Assembly (NCBI RefSeq): GCF_001748085.1
Contig: NZ_BBZK01000004.1
Span: 744,001 to 808,000 of the forward strand
Direction of reading: 5' to 3'
Origin: Streptomyces sp. TP-A0874
GTDB taxonomy: Bacteria > Actinomycetota > Actinomycetes > Streptomycetales > Streptomycetaceae
DNA length: 64,000 nt
Every line of letters starts with the position of its first letter. The stretch's first letter is position 1. This document shows, piece by piece, positions 52,529 through 61,392 of the stretch. A program made the position numbers and the translations under genes. The notes beneath the pieces are model-generated. The model was not told the DNA's origin. It saw only the letters and a program-made list of their open reading frames with translations, and made no database searches.

Positions 52529-52557
52529 GGGCCGGGACGCCACAGGCGTCCCGGCCC
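52529..52557 (+). terminator. metE terminator
   Basis: GGGCCGGGACGCC and GGCGTCCCGGCCC form a perfect 13-bp stem with a 3-nt loop, 13 bp after the metE stop. Confidence 0.85.
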
Positions 52558-52665
52558 CGTCTCGCCAGCACACCACTACGAGGAAGGGCACGGAGGAGCC
52601 GGCGGTGCGCAGCAGGCCCCTGCGGAACGTCGTGGAAGGCAGGTGCGTGATCTCCATGCCCGCCG

Positions 52666-52983
52666 TCATGGGTCAGGAGACGGGAAACCAGTCCGACAGG
52701 CGCTTCGCGAAGACCGGTACATCGATGTCGTCCCGCGCGGCTTCCTCGACGAACGGCCGGCCATGGAACCGGGCTGCGGGGCGATACCGGCGCTGACCCG
52801 TTGAACCGCAGGAAGACGCGTGGCGAGCCAGGGCGGGACGGCCGCGATGGCGAGTTCATGTTTACTGCGGCGCTCGCGGCGAGCACGCTCGGTGAGCTTC
52901 GCGTCAAGGTCGTCGGGGAGTCGGAGTGTCACGGGCAGCCCGGCCAACGGAAGCTCCGCCGGACCGGCGGCGTTGGTCGCCAC
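52666..52983 (-). pseudogene. Ribbon-helix-helix antitoxin-like gene, degenerate 3' end
   Basis: From a GTG at 52983 the frame reads '[34 protein letters not shown]', a clear RHH DNA-binding motif, then becomes non-protein-like after '[10 protein letters not shown]'. A different frame of the same strand carries a plausible C-terminal piece ending '[19 protein letters not shown]' with its stop at 52675-52673. The two look like parts of one decayed gene or two fused remnants. No toxin gene is adjacent. Confidence 0.4.
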
Positions 52984-53115
52984 CCCGCCTACCAGGAGCT
53001 TCTCCACGACGGCACTCCGCCCACCACCCGACTCCCCAAGCAGCCGGGCTGAGAAGTTCACTGGCCTGGATCGCCAGCCGAGAAGAGAAGGTGGAGGGGC
53101 AGTTTCGCGATCCTC

Positions 53116-53178
53116 TTTGGCTGGACCATTGACACCCACCCGGCGGCTGGCTACCTTCGCCGCATTGGTAGGGCCAAA
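53116..53178 (+). promoter_or_regulatory. Two candidate GntR operators upstream of the NCS1 permease
   Basis: ATTGGTAGGGCCAAA (53164-53178) shares the pattern ATTGG-N5-CCAAW with ATTGGTTGGTCCAAT at 62908-62922 before the monooxygenase gene. A weaker match, TTTGGCTGGACCATT, stands at 53116-53130. A GTACC-N8-GGTAAC inverted repeat follows at 53181-53199. They lie 136-198 bp upstream of the permease start. Confidence 0.45.
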
Positions 53179-53313
53179 TCGTACCCGTCGATCGGTAACA
53201 CCCAGATGCACATCGCGTCCTGAGTCGATTACGCAGAGACGTTTCCTGGCAGCCCTTCACTCCGATCGAGTTCCGAGATACGAATGCCCGCGAACACAAG
53301 AAAGGGCAAGGAC

Positions 53314-54732
53314 GTGTCTGACCAAAATGAGGTGGCGAGATCGATCGCCGTCGAGTCACACGGCGTCGACTACATCCCGCCGAATGAACGTCATGGCCGT
53401 GCTCGCAACCAGTTCAGCGTGAGGTTCGCGCCAGCGGTCTACCTCGCCCCCATGGTGATCGGTGTCCTCGCCATTCACATGGGACTCGGCGTCATCGGAG
53501 CGATCACAGCACTTCTGGCAGCGAACCTGCTCGCCGGGTTGCTGGTCGGCTTCTTCGCAGCGATGGGTCCGAAGTTGGGTATGCCGCAGATGGCGATGGG
53601 CCGGATGGCCTTCGGCTTCGTGGGCAACTACCTGCCGGCCGTGCTGTCGGGACTCACGTGCATGGGATATTTCGCGGTCGGCATCGTCTTGAGCGCTGAG
53701 GCGCTTGAGAGCGCATTCGGAGTGCCCTATCTCCCGACACTGATTGTCTCGGCGACCATCTCGGTACTCCTGACCGCTTTCGGGTACGACCTGCTTCATC
53801 TCGTCAGTAAATGGGTGACGGCAGCCGGCGTCGTCGTGTTCGTGGTGGTCACCGGGTTCATCGCCGGCAACGCGACGAGTCTCGACGCCGGGGCCACGAC
53901 GGACACAGCGGACTTCTGGCTGTCCTGGTCGATGATCTTCGCTCTCGCCTTCACGATCAACGGCGCATGGGTGATCGCCGCATCGGACTACTCCAGGTAC
54001 CTGCCCGCTGACACCCCGACCCTGCGCATCGCCGTTCCCGCCGGCCTCGGCGTAGCGTCCGGCTATGCATGGCCCATGATCCTGGGTGCCTTTCTCGCAG
54101 CTTCGACCACGGGGGGCCAGGGCGATGTCTTCGACGGTCTCGACAACATCCTGCCCGGCGCCTTGGGGCCGGTGGCCATCGCCATCCTCGGAGTGTCCTC
54201 AATCCCTCACAACTCGGCCAACCACTACGCATCCGTCATGTCTCTGCTGTCCACGGGGATCCGGTTCACGCGTCTGAACGCCACCTACGTCACGGGGCTC
54301 ATCGCGCTCATCGCGGCGCTGGCCTTCGGCGGCTCGAAGTTCGAGGAGAACTTCTCGAACCTGTTGGTCGTCATTGGTCACTTCATCCTGCCCTGGGCGG
54401 GGGTGGTCCTCGTGAACTTCTACCTGTTCCGTTCGCGGATATGGGGCTTCCCTCGAGTCGAGAGCCTCTATCAGAACTCGGGTGAGTTCGGTGGCGTCAA
54501 CTGGATCGGCATGGGATCTTTCGTAGGCGCAGCCGCCGTCACCATTCCACTCATGGCGAACTCTCTGTACACCGGGCCGCTCGGTGAGGCCATCGGCTTC
54601 GACATCAGCGACATAGCAGGCTTCGTGTTGGCCGGGATCGTGTACTACGTCCTCGCTTCCCGCGTGGGTCGGTCCGCGGAGCCCGCAGCTGAACGGGCGA
54701 CCGGCCACGATCGTGCGGTGATCGACGAATGA
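53314..54732 (+). CDS. NCS1 family nucleobase/heterocycle permease
   Basis: 472 residues from GTG 53314 (AAAGG 8-10 nt upstream); an ATG at 53284 is possible but has no site. 'VDYIPPNERHGRARNQFSVRFAPAVYLAPMVIG' region and about 12 membrane helices place it in the NCS1 family (cytosine, uracil, allantoin, hydantoin, pyridoxine, thiamine symporters). Helix 1 and 'INGAWVIAASDYSRYLPAD' carry family features. It overlaps the FAD synthetase gene by 4 bp. It probably imports the substrate degraded by the enzymes of this island. Confidence 0.88.
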   Translation: MSDQNEVARSIAVESHGVDYIPPNERHGRARNQFSVRFAPAVYLAPMVIGVLAIHMGLGVIGAITALLAANLLAGLLVGFFAAMGPKLGMPQMAMGRMAFGFVGNYLPAVLSGLTCMGYFAVGIVLSAEALESAFGVPYLPTLIVSATISVLLTAFGYDLLHLVSKWVTAAGVVVFVVVTGFIAGNATSLDAGATTDTADFWLSWSMIFALAFTINGAWVIAASDYSRYLPADTPTLRIAVPAGLGVASGYAWPMILGAFLAASTTGGQGDVFDGLDNILPGALGPVAIAILGVSSIPHNSANHYASVMSLLSTGIRFTRLNATYVTGLIALIAALAFGGSKFEENFSNLLVVIGHFILPWAGVVLVNFYLFRSRIWGFPRVESLYQNSGEFGGVNWIGMGSFVGAAAVTIPLMANSLYTGPLGEAIGFDISDIAGFVLAGIVYYVLASRVGRSAEPAAERATGHDRAVIDE

Positions 54733-55583
54733 CGGCCAGGCTGAGCACCATGAGTCGCAGGACAAGCCCAACCCGGTCGCGCTGCAGGGCACGTAGGGGA
54801 GGCGGCCACCTCGCACAGACCGGCGGGACCGTAGTCACGATCGGCAACTTCGACGGTGTTCACCGCGGCCACCAGGACCTGCTCCGAGAAGTGGTGGCAT
54901 CGGCCCGCACGTTGGGGGCCGATGCCACGGCAGTGATGTTCGACCCCCACCCCCTGCGGGTCGTGCGTCCCGAAGCCGCGCCGACGCTTCTCACGACCGT
55001 CGCTTGGCGCGAACGCGCCCTGCGCGAGCTGGGAATCGAACACGTCCACGTCCTGAAGTTCACCCCCGGGATGGCGGACTGGTCCCCCGAGACATTCGCC
55101 CAGCGCATCTTGGTTGAGACCCTGGACGCTGTACGTGTCACAGTCGGCGCCGGGTTCAGGTTCGGAAAAGGTGCTCGCGGCACCACCGAGACCCTCGCGG
55201 ATTTCGGCGCGGTGCACGGCTTCGAAGTCAACCCGGTCCCGTTGACACCTCAGCGCTCATCGACGGCGGTTCGCCGGGCGATAGCGGGTGGACGGTTGCA
55301 CGACGTTACCGAGATGCTCGGTAGATACCACTCGGTACCGGTCGAGATCACGCACAGTGGCCGGCGAACGCTCCAAGCAACCCCGGTCTATGACCTCGCA
55401 ATGCCTCCTCCTGGGAGCTACCGAGCATTCCTGACAGGACGATCGGGACGGACGGAGCCCGCCGCTGTGGCGGTTGCACCGACGAGGGCAGGGGTGACCA
55501 TGACCTTGAAACCCGGGCCGGAAGTCGAACCCGTCACCCTCCTGAACGACCGACTCGTCGTGCACCTCATCGCCCAAGAGTGA
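54729..55583 (+). CDS. FAD synthetase (RibF-like) with degenerate riboflavin-kinase half
   Basis: 284 residues; ATG 54729 overlaps the permease stop, ATG 54750 is an alternative since the first 30 residues are Arg/Ser-rich. The FMN adenylyltransferase domain is intact: 'TIGNFDGVHRGHQDLLREVV', 'FDPHPLRVV', 'GAGFRFGKGARG' and 'SSTAVRRAIAGG'. The C-terminal part aligns with the riboflavin kinase barrel ('MLGRYHSVPVEITHSGRR', 'MPPPGSYRAFL') but the G-R-x-L-G-F-P-T-A-N signature is replaced by 'RRTLQATPVYDL', so kinase activity is probably lost. It would make extra FAD from FMN for the island's flavin monooxygenase. Confidence 0.85.
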   Translation: MTARLSTMSRRTSPTRSRCRARRGGGHLAQTGGTVVTIGNFDGVHRGHQDLLREVVASARTLGADATAVMFDPHPLRVVRPEAAPTLLTTVAWRERALRELGIEHVHVLKFTPGMADWSPETFAQRILVETLDAVRVTVGAGFRFGKGARGTTETLADFGAVHGFEVNPVPLTPQRSSTAVRRAIAGGRLHDVTEMLGRYHSVPVEITHSGRRTLQATPVYDLAMPPPGSYRAFLTGRSGRTEPAAVAVAPTRAGVTMTLKPGPEVEPVTLLNDRLVVHLIAQE

Positions 55584-55592
55584 TCAACGCGC

Positions 55593-55673
55593 CCTATCAG
55601 GGCCGACTGTTGCAGGCACTGTTACAGGGGAGTAGCATACTCCAGCAGCTCTAGCATTGTCGGCCCTGATAGG
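55593..55673. promoter_or_regulatory. Nested inverted repeats upstream of the island GntR gene
   Basis: CCTATCAGGGCCGAC (55593-55607) and its exact inverse GTCGGCCCTGATAGG (55659-55673) flank 51 bp. Inside are CTGTTGCAG and CTGTTACAG (55606-55626) in tandem 12 bp apart, and the odd palindrome GGAGTA-GCA-TACTCC (55629-55643). The set lies between the FAD synthetase stop and the GntR start and probably combines the GntR promoter with paired operator sites. Confidence 0.55.
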
Positions 55674-55719
55674 AGTACGAGCGCCGCAGGGGTCCACTCG
55701 GCCTCGCAGCGGTGCGGTG

Positions 55720-56475
55720 ATGAGAATGCTTGAGACATCCACGCAGGCCGGAGATGACCCGAAGCTGTATCCGGGACACTCAGCTAAGCACATCGTGCTG
55801 GAGATCGTCACCCACTTCGAGTCGCTCATCGCGAGAGGCGAGATCAAAGCCGGCGACAAGATTGCTACTGAGCGTGAGCTCGCTTCGACATACGGCATCT
55901 CGCGTACGACGGTCCGCGAGGCCATGTACGAGCTCGAGCTGAAGGGGCTTGTTGAAAGAGTCCGTCGCCGCGGCACCATCGTCACCGACTCGGGCAACCG
56001 TGGACTTATGAGCGAGGCGCTGCTCTCGGGGCTGTCGCGCGAAGGGCGGCAGATCGCGGAGATCCTCGACTTCCGAGCCGCGATCGAGCCAGCGATCGCC
56101 GCCCGTGCTGCGCGCTATGCGACAGAAGCGGAGATCCGAACGCTTGAGGAAATTCTCGGCAAGATGGCCACTCCAGGGCCGGCCGAGGAGCACCTTGCGT
56201 TGAATACGCAGTTCCACGAGCAGATCGCAATCGCTACCCATAATGTGCTGTTCGTCGATGTCGCCAAAGAGATCTCAAAATCGCTCAACGTGCTGATGCG
56301 GGCGCAGCTCGCGATGTCCTCTGAGCGGCGGACACAACTCCTCGTCGAGGGTCACTCCGAGTTCGTCGACGCCATTCGCGAGCGCGACCCAGAGAGATCC
56401 TTCCAGGTCGCTCTGAAGCACGTCGAAGATGTCCAGACGCAAGTGTCGTCTTCACTTCTCGCCAAGCGAGCGTGA
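55720..56475 (+). CDS. GntR family regulator (FadR/FCD subfamily) of the catabolic island
   Basis: About 251 residues from ATG 55720 (ATG 55726 also possible). Winged helix 'KIATERELASTYGISRTTVREAMYELELKGLVERVRRRGTIV' is typical GntR; the FCD domain follows with 'ILDFRAAIEPAIAARAARYATEAEI' and 'ALNTQFHEQIAIATHN'. Codon choice is visibly less GC-biased than in flanking chromosomal genes. It likely controls the permease operon and the opposite-strand monooxygenase operon through ATTGG-N5-CCAAW sites, or its own nested repeats. Confidence 0.9.
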   Translation: MRMLETSTQAGDDPKLYPGHSAKHIVLEIVTHFESLIARGEIKAGDKIATERELASTYGISRTTVREAMYELELKGLVERVRRRGTIVTDSGNRGLMSEALLSGLSREGRQIAEILDFRAAIEPAIAARAARYATEAEIRTLEEILGKMATPGPAEEHLALNTQFHEQIAIATHNVLFVDVAKEISKSLNVLMRAQLAMSSERRTQLLVEGHSEFVDAIRERDPERSFQVALKHVEDVQTQVSSSLLAKRA

Positions 56476-56490
56476 CCACGGCGACTCGCG

Positions 56491-57687
56491 TCACTCACGT
56501 CTCCGTGGGGTTTGGGCGTGGACGGTCAAGGCGGCGGGATAACGCGCCGGGACACGCGTCCGACCGAAACCAGTGAGCATCTCGTAGCTGCTGCGCCCGT
56601 TGGCCCGTGCCCACTCCTCCGCCGTGGCCTCTCCATCACTGCCGTCACCAAGCACAGTGACGATTTCTCCGGGGCGGACCGCACTGTCGCCGATATCGAC
56701 AACGAACTGGTCCATGCACACCCGGCCCGCGATGGGCAGGGGATGACCCCGGTGGCCCACCCGGGCGGTGCCGCTGGCAGGTACCGGAAGCCCATCGGCA
56801 TATCCCATCGGCACCAAAGCCAGCCGTGTCGCCGAAGTGGTGCGGTACGTGTGCCCGTAGGAGACACCGACATCAGCCGGCGCATCCTTCACATGAGTTA
56901 CCCGGGCCCGCACCGACATGGCCGGTCGAAGCGCAACGGCGGGCCGTTGGGAGACCAAGGGGTTCACGCCGTACACCGCCAACCCGCAACGGACCATGTC
57001 GAAGTGCACGTCAGGCCGGGTCAGTGTGGCAGCGGAGTTCGCGAGATGTCGCCAGCGCGGACGCAGTCCCGCTGCCTCGGCCTCCGCGACCGCTAGGAGA
57101 AAGGCTTCGCGTTGTGCGTTGTTCGCCGGATCCTCCGGCACATCCGCGCAGGCGAGATGGGACCAGACACCGACTACATCGACCACGCCCTCGAGCTCCA
57201 GCGCTCGAGCCGCGGTGACGAGGGAACCCCACTCGCCGGCTGCTCCGCCCCGCCACATCCCGGTATCTGCTTTGAGATGCAGTCTCGCGGGCGTTCTTGA
57301 ACGACGTGCCGCTTCGGCGATCTCGTTTAGTTGGACACGTGCGTAGGCCGCGAGTTCGATGTCGGCTCGGATCGCGTCCTCGTAAGCTGCACCCGGCCCC
57401 GCCATCCAGGCCAGGATGGGTGCGCGGATACCGGCCCGGCGGAGATCGAACGCCTCCTGGAGGATCGCGACGCCCAGGTGTTCAGCGCCGGCGTCCAGGG
57501 CTGCTCGGGCCACCGTCACGGCGCCATGCGAGTAGGCATCAGCTTTGACCACCATCATGAAGCGTGCTGCTTCGCACATACTTCTCAGCGATGCGATATT
57601 TTCTCGGACGGCTTCCAACCGGATCTCCCGCCAAGCGAGATCTTCTCGCCGCGCAGAGCCGGAGGCCTGATCAATCTCTGGTCGCAT
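56491..57687 (-). CDS. alr: Alanine racemase
   Basis: 398 residues from ATG 57687 with AGAGGAA upstream. PLP Lys K48 is in 'MMVVKADAYSHGAV'; 'LKADTGMWRGG', 'WSHLACAD', 'HLANSAATL', catalytic Tyr in 'VSYGHTYRT' and 'GRVCMDQFVVDIG' complete the fold-type III racemase. It is an unlikely place for the housekeeping copy; it follows the TauE gene by 74 bp on the same strand. It may process a D- or L-amino acid from the island's substrate, or give resistance to an alanine racemase inhibitor. Confidence 0.92.
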   Translation of the reverse strand: MRPEIDQASGSARREDLAWREIRLEAVRENIASLRSMCEAARFMMVVKADAYSHGAVTVARAALDAGAEHLGVAILQEAFDLRRAGIRAPILAWMAGPGAAYEDAIRADIELAAYARVQLNEIAEAARRSRTPARLHLKADTGMWRGGAAGEWGSLVTAARALELEGVVDVVGVWSHLACADVPEDPANNAQREAFLLAVAEAEAAGLRPRWRHLANSAATLTRPDVHFDMVRCGLAVYGVNPLVSQRPAVALRPAMSVRARVTHVKDAPADVGVSYGHTYRTTSATRLALVPMGYADGLPVPASGTARVGHRGHPLPIAGRVCMDQFVVDIGDSAVRPGEIVTVLGDGSDGEATAEEWARANGRSSYEMLTGFGRTRVPARYPAALTVHAQTPRRRE

Positions 57688-57761
57688 GCTGATCGTTCCT
57701 CTCGACGCTCATACTCACTGACCCAGCGCCTGCGGCGCATGGTCATCGGGACCCTCGACCG

Positions 57762-58535
57762 TCAGCCAGTGACGATGAGTGCGGCGGCGGAGGCGATACC
57801 GAGAACCGCGGTCCCCCACCTGATGGCAGACGTGGAGAGGCGGCGTGCTATCCGGACTCCGACCAGCGCGCCGACGGCCGAGGTGACCGCGATGAGTGCC
57901 GCGGCGTCCCAGTGCACCAGTCCCGAGAAGCTGAGGATCAGCACAGCGATTGATCCGATGACGAATGACAGCAGGGATTTCCAGGCGTTGACGGTTTGAA
58001 GTGCCAGTGGCAGGAGGATGCCAAGAACGCCCATGATGAGAACCCCCATTCCTGCCCCGAAATAGGCGCCGTACATTCCGCAGCCGATGACGGCCAGGTC
58101 TCCCCAACGCGCCCTTGGTCGCGGTCCCGCACTCGCTGAGCCGGTGCGGACGTTCCTGGCAATACGCGGTTGAGCGGCCAGAAGCGCAACGGCGAAAAGA
58201 ACGAGGATCGGAGCTATCCGCCGGAACACACCCTCATCTGTGAGTAGAAGGAGGGTGGTCCCTGCGATCGCTCCGGCAGCAGCGAGCACGACCAAGCGAA
58301 TCGATTGGACGCCGTCGCTGTTCCTGATTTCGTCTCGGTAGGCAATTGCACCGGCAATATAGCCCACGAGCAGACCCACCGCCGACGTAGCGTTTGCCTC
58401 AAGCGCAGCGGAGCCGACCAGCAAGAGTGCCGGATAGGTGATCAGGGTGCCACCGGTGGCGATCGCATTCAGTCCGCCCGCGATGAGGCCGGCGAGCGCG
58501 ATGATGGACGCGTCCGGAATGGACGGGTCAATCAC
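57762..58535 (-). CDS. TauE/SafE family anion exporter
   Basis: 257 residues from GTG 58535, which overlaps the flavin reductase stop (GTGA). Eight membrane helices with the two-repeat 'AGLIAGGLNAIATGGTLITYPALLLVG' and 'YFGAGMGVLIMGVLG' motifs of TauE/SafE (DUF81) proteins, which export sulfite, sulfoacetate or other organic anions. In this operon it probably expels an acidic product or intermediate. Confidence 0.88.
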   Translation of the reverse strand: MIDPSIPDASIIALAGLIAGGLNAIATGGTLITYPALLLVGSAALEANATSAVGLLVGYIAGAIAYRDEIRNSDGVQSIRLVVLAAAGAIAGTTLLLLTDEGVFRRIAPILVLFAVALLAAQPRIARNVRTGSASAGPRPRARWGDLAVIGCGMYGAYFGAGMGVLIMGVLGILLPLALQTVNAWKSLLSFVIGSIAVLILSFSGLVHWDAAALIAVTSAVGALVGVRIARRLSTSAIRWGTAVLGIASAAALIVTG

Positions 58536-59116
58536 CAGTCCAGCCGGGGGGTGTCGAGGGCGAGAAGATTGGCGACCTCCGGGAAGAGTTTCGTCCCGTG
58601 ATCGAGTCGCACGAAGCGACCATGGAAGAAGCCCAACACTCCTTCATTGACTTCGCGCAGATGTGCTGCCTTGACTCTCCCCATCATGATGGTGTGGTCG
58701 CCGCCCGGGTACTGATCGGCGAGTTCACATTCCATTGCGACCACGAAGTCGTCCAGGATCGGCACACCGTCCTCCGACGTGGACCAGCTCAGGCTTTCGA
58801 ACTTGGGTGCGTCCGGTCGCGCAAAGGCAAGCGCCGTCTCCCACTGCTGACTCATAAGGAAGTGGACGCCGAAGTACCCGGACCGGGTTATCGATTCACA
58901 GCTCGACGATCGATTGTCCACACACACGAGAACGAGCGGCGGGTCGAGAGAGACTGACGTGAAGCTGTTCACCGTGATCCCTTTGGGCTTATCACTCACA
59001 GGATCATGCGAAGTCACGATCGTCACGCCGGTAGGGAAGTTCGACCAGGCGTTGCGCAGGACCGGGCCTACTGCATCTCCGCGGATGGAAACAGTGTCCT
59101 GTTGGGTTTCAGTCAT
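58532..59116 (-). CDS. Flavin reductase (HpaC-like) partner of the monooxygenase
   Basis: 194 residues from ATG 59116, overlapping the M20 gene by 8 bp. 'RNAWSNFPTGVTIVTSHD', 'GITVNSFTSVSLDPPLVLVCVDNRSSS', 'SGYFGVHFLMSQQ' and the C-terminal 'GVLGFFHGRFVRLDHG' identify the flavin reductase-like FMN-binding split-barrel family. It would supply FADH2 or FMNH2 to the HpaB-type oxygenase encoded at the head of the operon. Confidence 0.9.
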   Translation of the reverse strand: MTETQQDTVSIRGDAVGPVLRNAWSNFPTGVTIVTSHDPVSDKPKGITVNSFTSVSLDPPLVLVCVDNRSSSCESITRSGYFGVHFLMSQQWETALAFARPDAPKFESLSWSTSEDGVPILDDFVVAMECELADQYPGGDHTIMMGRVKAAHLREVNEGVLGFFHGRFVRLDHGTKLFPEVANLLALDTPRLDW

Positions 59117-60314
59117 CGGGTTCTCCCAAGAGGATGTCGAGAGCGACGCGGGTGTGTACGTGGGCGACGGCGCGGAGTTGGTCGATGTCGACGTACTCGT
59201 CGATCGCCCCCATGTTTCGGGCGGCGGGGCCGTATACGACCGTCGGAATCCCATGCTCACGGAAGAGGCGGGCGTCGCTCGCACCGACTCTCGTGATGAG
59301 TGAGGACGGCGCCCCCAGCACGGCTTCGGTTGCGCGCATCGCCGACATGACGATCCTGCGGTCAGGCGACGTACCGGACGGCTCCGACTGCCGGTCGATT
59401 TCCAACCATGCATCCGGAACAGCATCCGTGATCTGTTCGCGCAGACGAGCCATGAGGTCAGCCGTGGAGACGGTGGTCGGTACTCTGATGCTGACGTCGG
59501 CACGGGCGTCGGCAGCAACGAGATTCCGTGCCACGCCTCCTGTGATCCGACCGATGTTGACGGTCACCCGATCCGCGATGTCTTCCTCGGCACCCCCTCC
59601 GTTGTCATACCCACGGATGATTCGTAGCGCCTCCAGCAGTTTGTGGACCGCACTCTTCTCGCTCCCATAGGCAGCGTGGGAGGAGGTTCCTGGCGCATGC
59701 ACGCTGAAGAAGCAGACGCCCTTCTCCGCGTTCCCGATGACATCGGTGCCGCACTGATCGCCGATCAGAGCCGCCCGAGCCTTGCCGACCTCGTCGACGT
59801 TGTCCAGGAGCCACTCGGTGCCCCAGGCGCCACCGGCCTCCTCGTCACCGACGAAGGCGAACACGATACGGCGATCGAGACTGGAGGCGTGTGGCGCAAG
59901 CACCGACGCCAGGAGGAGTCCCGCGGCCACTCCGGCTCTCATGTCGGAGGCGCCTGCGCCGTAGATTCGACCGTCCTCGACCGCGCCGCTGTAGGGGCTG
60001 GAGTGGCTCCACTCCCCCGCCGCCGGTTCGAAAGTGTCGAGGTGGCCGTTGACGACCAGCGCGGGAGGGATGTCGGACGGGCCGATCGTGGCAACGACGC
60101 TGCACTTGCCGGCCTTGGGTTCGTAGGTGGCGCAGTCGATTCCGCGCTCTCGCAAGAAATTGCTGACGAAAGCGGCGATCTCGGAGGTGTCCCCTGGAGG
60201 CATGGGTGCGGGCACCTGGACCAGTCGGGAACAGAGCGACACGAGTTCGGCCTCGGCCGAGGCGACAGCATCCAGCACCGCCGCCTCGACCTCTCGTCGG
60301 TCTACTTTCGTCAC
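59109..60314 (-). CDS. M20 family metallo-amidohydrolase (ArgE/DapE type)
   Basis: 401 residues from GTG 60314, overlapping the deacylase stop (GTGA). Zinc ligands and catalytic residues stand in 'VNGHLDTFEPA', 'GAGASDMRAG', 'FVGDEEAGGAWG', 'IGDQCGTD' and 'GASDARLFREHGIP'; a dimerisation domain lies between. Compared with ArgE it has 'DQCGTD' where an acidic ligand (E/D-P/C) is normal. It probably cleaves an amide or carbamoyl bond formed after oxygenation. Confidence 0.9.
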   Translation of the reverse strand: MTKVDRREVEAAVLDAVASAEAELVSLCSRLVQVPAPMPPGDTSEIAAFVSNFLRERGIDCATYEPKAGKCSVVATIGPSDIPPALVVNGHLDTFEPAAGEWSHSSPYSGAVEDGRIYGAGASDMRAGVAAGLLLASVLAPHASSLDRRIVFAFVGDEEAGGAWGTEWLLDNVDEVGKARAALIGDQCGTDVIGNAEKGVCFFSVHAPGTSSHAAYGSEKSAVHKLLEALRIIRGYDNGGGAEEDIADRVTVNIGRITGGVARNLVAADARADVSIRVPTTVSTADLMARLREQITDAVPDAWLEIDRQSEPSGTSPDRRIVMSAMRATEAVLGAPSSLITRVGASDARLFREHGIPTVVYGPAARNMGAIDEYVDIDQLRAVAHVHTRVALDILLGEPDD

Positions 60315-61330
60315 CGCGGCACCGCCAGTTGCGCGACCCGCTCCCCTGCCGCGACCGTGGCGAAGGTCGTGGTTCGCATCAGAGGGCCGTCGTGGGGAGC
60401 GACGACCTTCTCGACGACCCGGCCGTGGGTGTCGGTGATGGTGGCCAGGACGTCTCCCTCCTTGATCTGGGCGCCGAGTTCGTGATGGGTCTGCAGCAGC
60501 CCTCCGCGGCTGGTGCGGACCGCCGTCATGCGATTGATCAGCATGGGTTCCGGGCGGGGGGCCTGCGCCCCCTTGAGAAGGCCGAGGTGGATGAGGAGGT
60601 TCGTGAGCCCGGCGACGGCATCGTCCGCGACCTCGTCCTCGATCCGGCCACCTTCACCGATCTCGATCCCGAATGCGGGAATGCCCCGCTTGGCGAGTTC
60701 GACGTGCGGTGTGCCCGGAAGTACGTAGACGCCGGCATCGGTGTCGAGGATGTAGTTGGGTCCGAAGACCTGCGCAAGCTCCTTGGCACGCACCGCGGCC
60801 GCCCCGGCCGATGCCGGTGGCAGGAAGGCGTAGGGCTGGTAGCGGCCACCGGTGGTCGGGGTGTGCACATCGACCACCACATCCGCGGTGATCATGACGC
60901 TCCAGAGCTTCTCCGCCATGCGCTGCAGCGTGTTCCCTCCCGCGTCGCCGGGGAAACACTGCCAGGTGTCCCCTGGCATCTGGTCCATGGGGGACTTCCC
61001 GACCAGGAACTGCGGCAGGCGGTGCTGTCCGGACATCGCTAGGGGGTTCTGGACCGGGACAGCGATGATGGTGCCCGCCATCGCGGCGAGATCCAGGGAG
61101 TCGAGCAAGCGGTGAACGGCCTCCACGCCACATATCTCGTCACCGTGGATCGCAGCGCCGAGATACAGGGTGGGACCGGGCTGTTCGCCGGTTGCGAGCA
61201 CGACCGGCATGTTGACGATGGTGCCGTCAGCGAGTTCGACACCTCCGATCTCGCCATAGGTGAGGCGGCCCTTCTCCGCAGTCGCCGAACCTACGGTGAC
61301 GGTGCCGTGCTGTTCGTTCTTCTCAGTCAT
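60311..61330 (-). CDS. AstE/AspA-type deacylase (M14 family)
   Basis: 339 residues from ATG 61330. Zinc site 'AAIHGDEICGVEAVHRLL' (H-x-x-E) and 'VVVDVHTPTTGGRYQP' (second His), with 'NPLAMSGQHRLP' and 'PAFGIEIGEGGRIED' (catalytic Glu), identify the succinylglutamate desuccinylase/aspartoacylase family; the C-terminal barrel 'IKEGDVLATITDTHGRVVEKVVAPHDG' is also typical. DoeB in ectoine breakdown belongs to this family. Likely an N-deacylase of a pathway intermediate. Confidence 0.9.
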   Translation of the reverse strand: MTEKNEQHGTVTVGSATAEKGRLTYGEIGGVELADGTIVNMPVVLATGEQPGPTLYLGAAIHGDEICGVEAVHRLLDSLDLAAMAGTIIAVPVQNPLAMSGQHRLPQFLVGKSPMDQMPGDTWQCFPGDAGGNTLQRMAEKLWSVMITADVVVDVHTPTTGGRYQPYAFLPPASAGAAAVRAKELAQVFGPNYILDTDAGVYVLPGTPHVELAKRGIPAFGIEIGEGGRIEDEVADDAVAGLTNLLIHLGLLKGAQAPRPEPMLINRMTAVRTSRGGLLQTHHELGAQIKEGDVLATITDTHGRVVEKVVAPHDGPLMRTTTFATVAAGERVAQLAVPR

Positions 61331-61392
61331 TGACGTTCACTTTCGTGTTGGTGGGACCGGCAGTCTTCTTGGAGCGTGTAGGGCAAGCCGAC

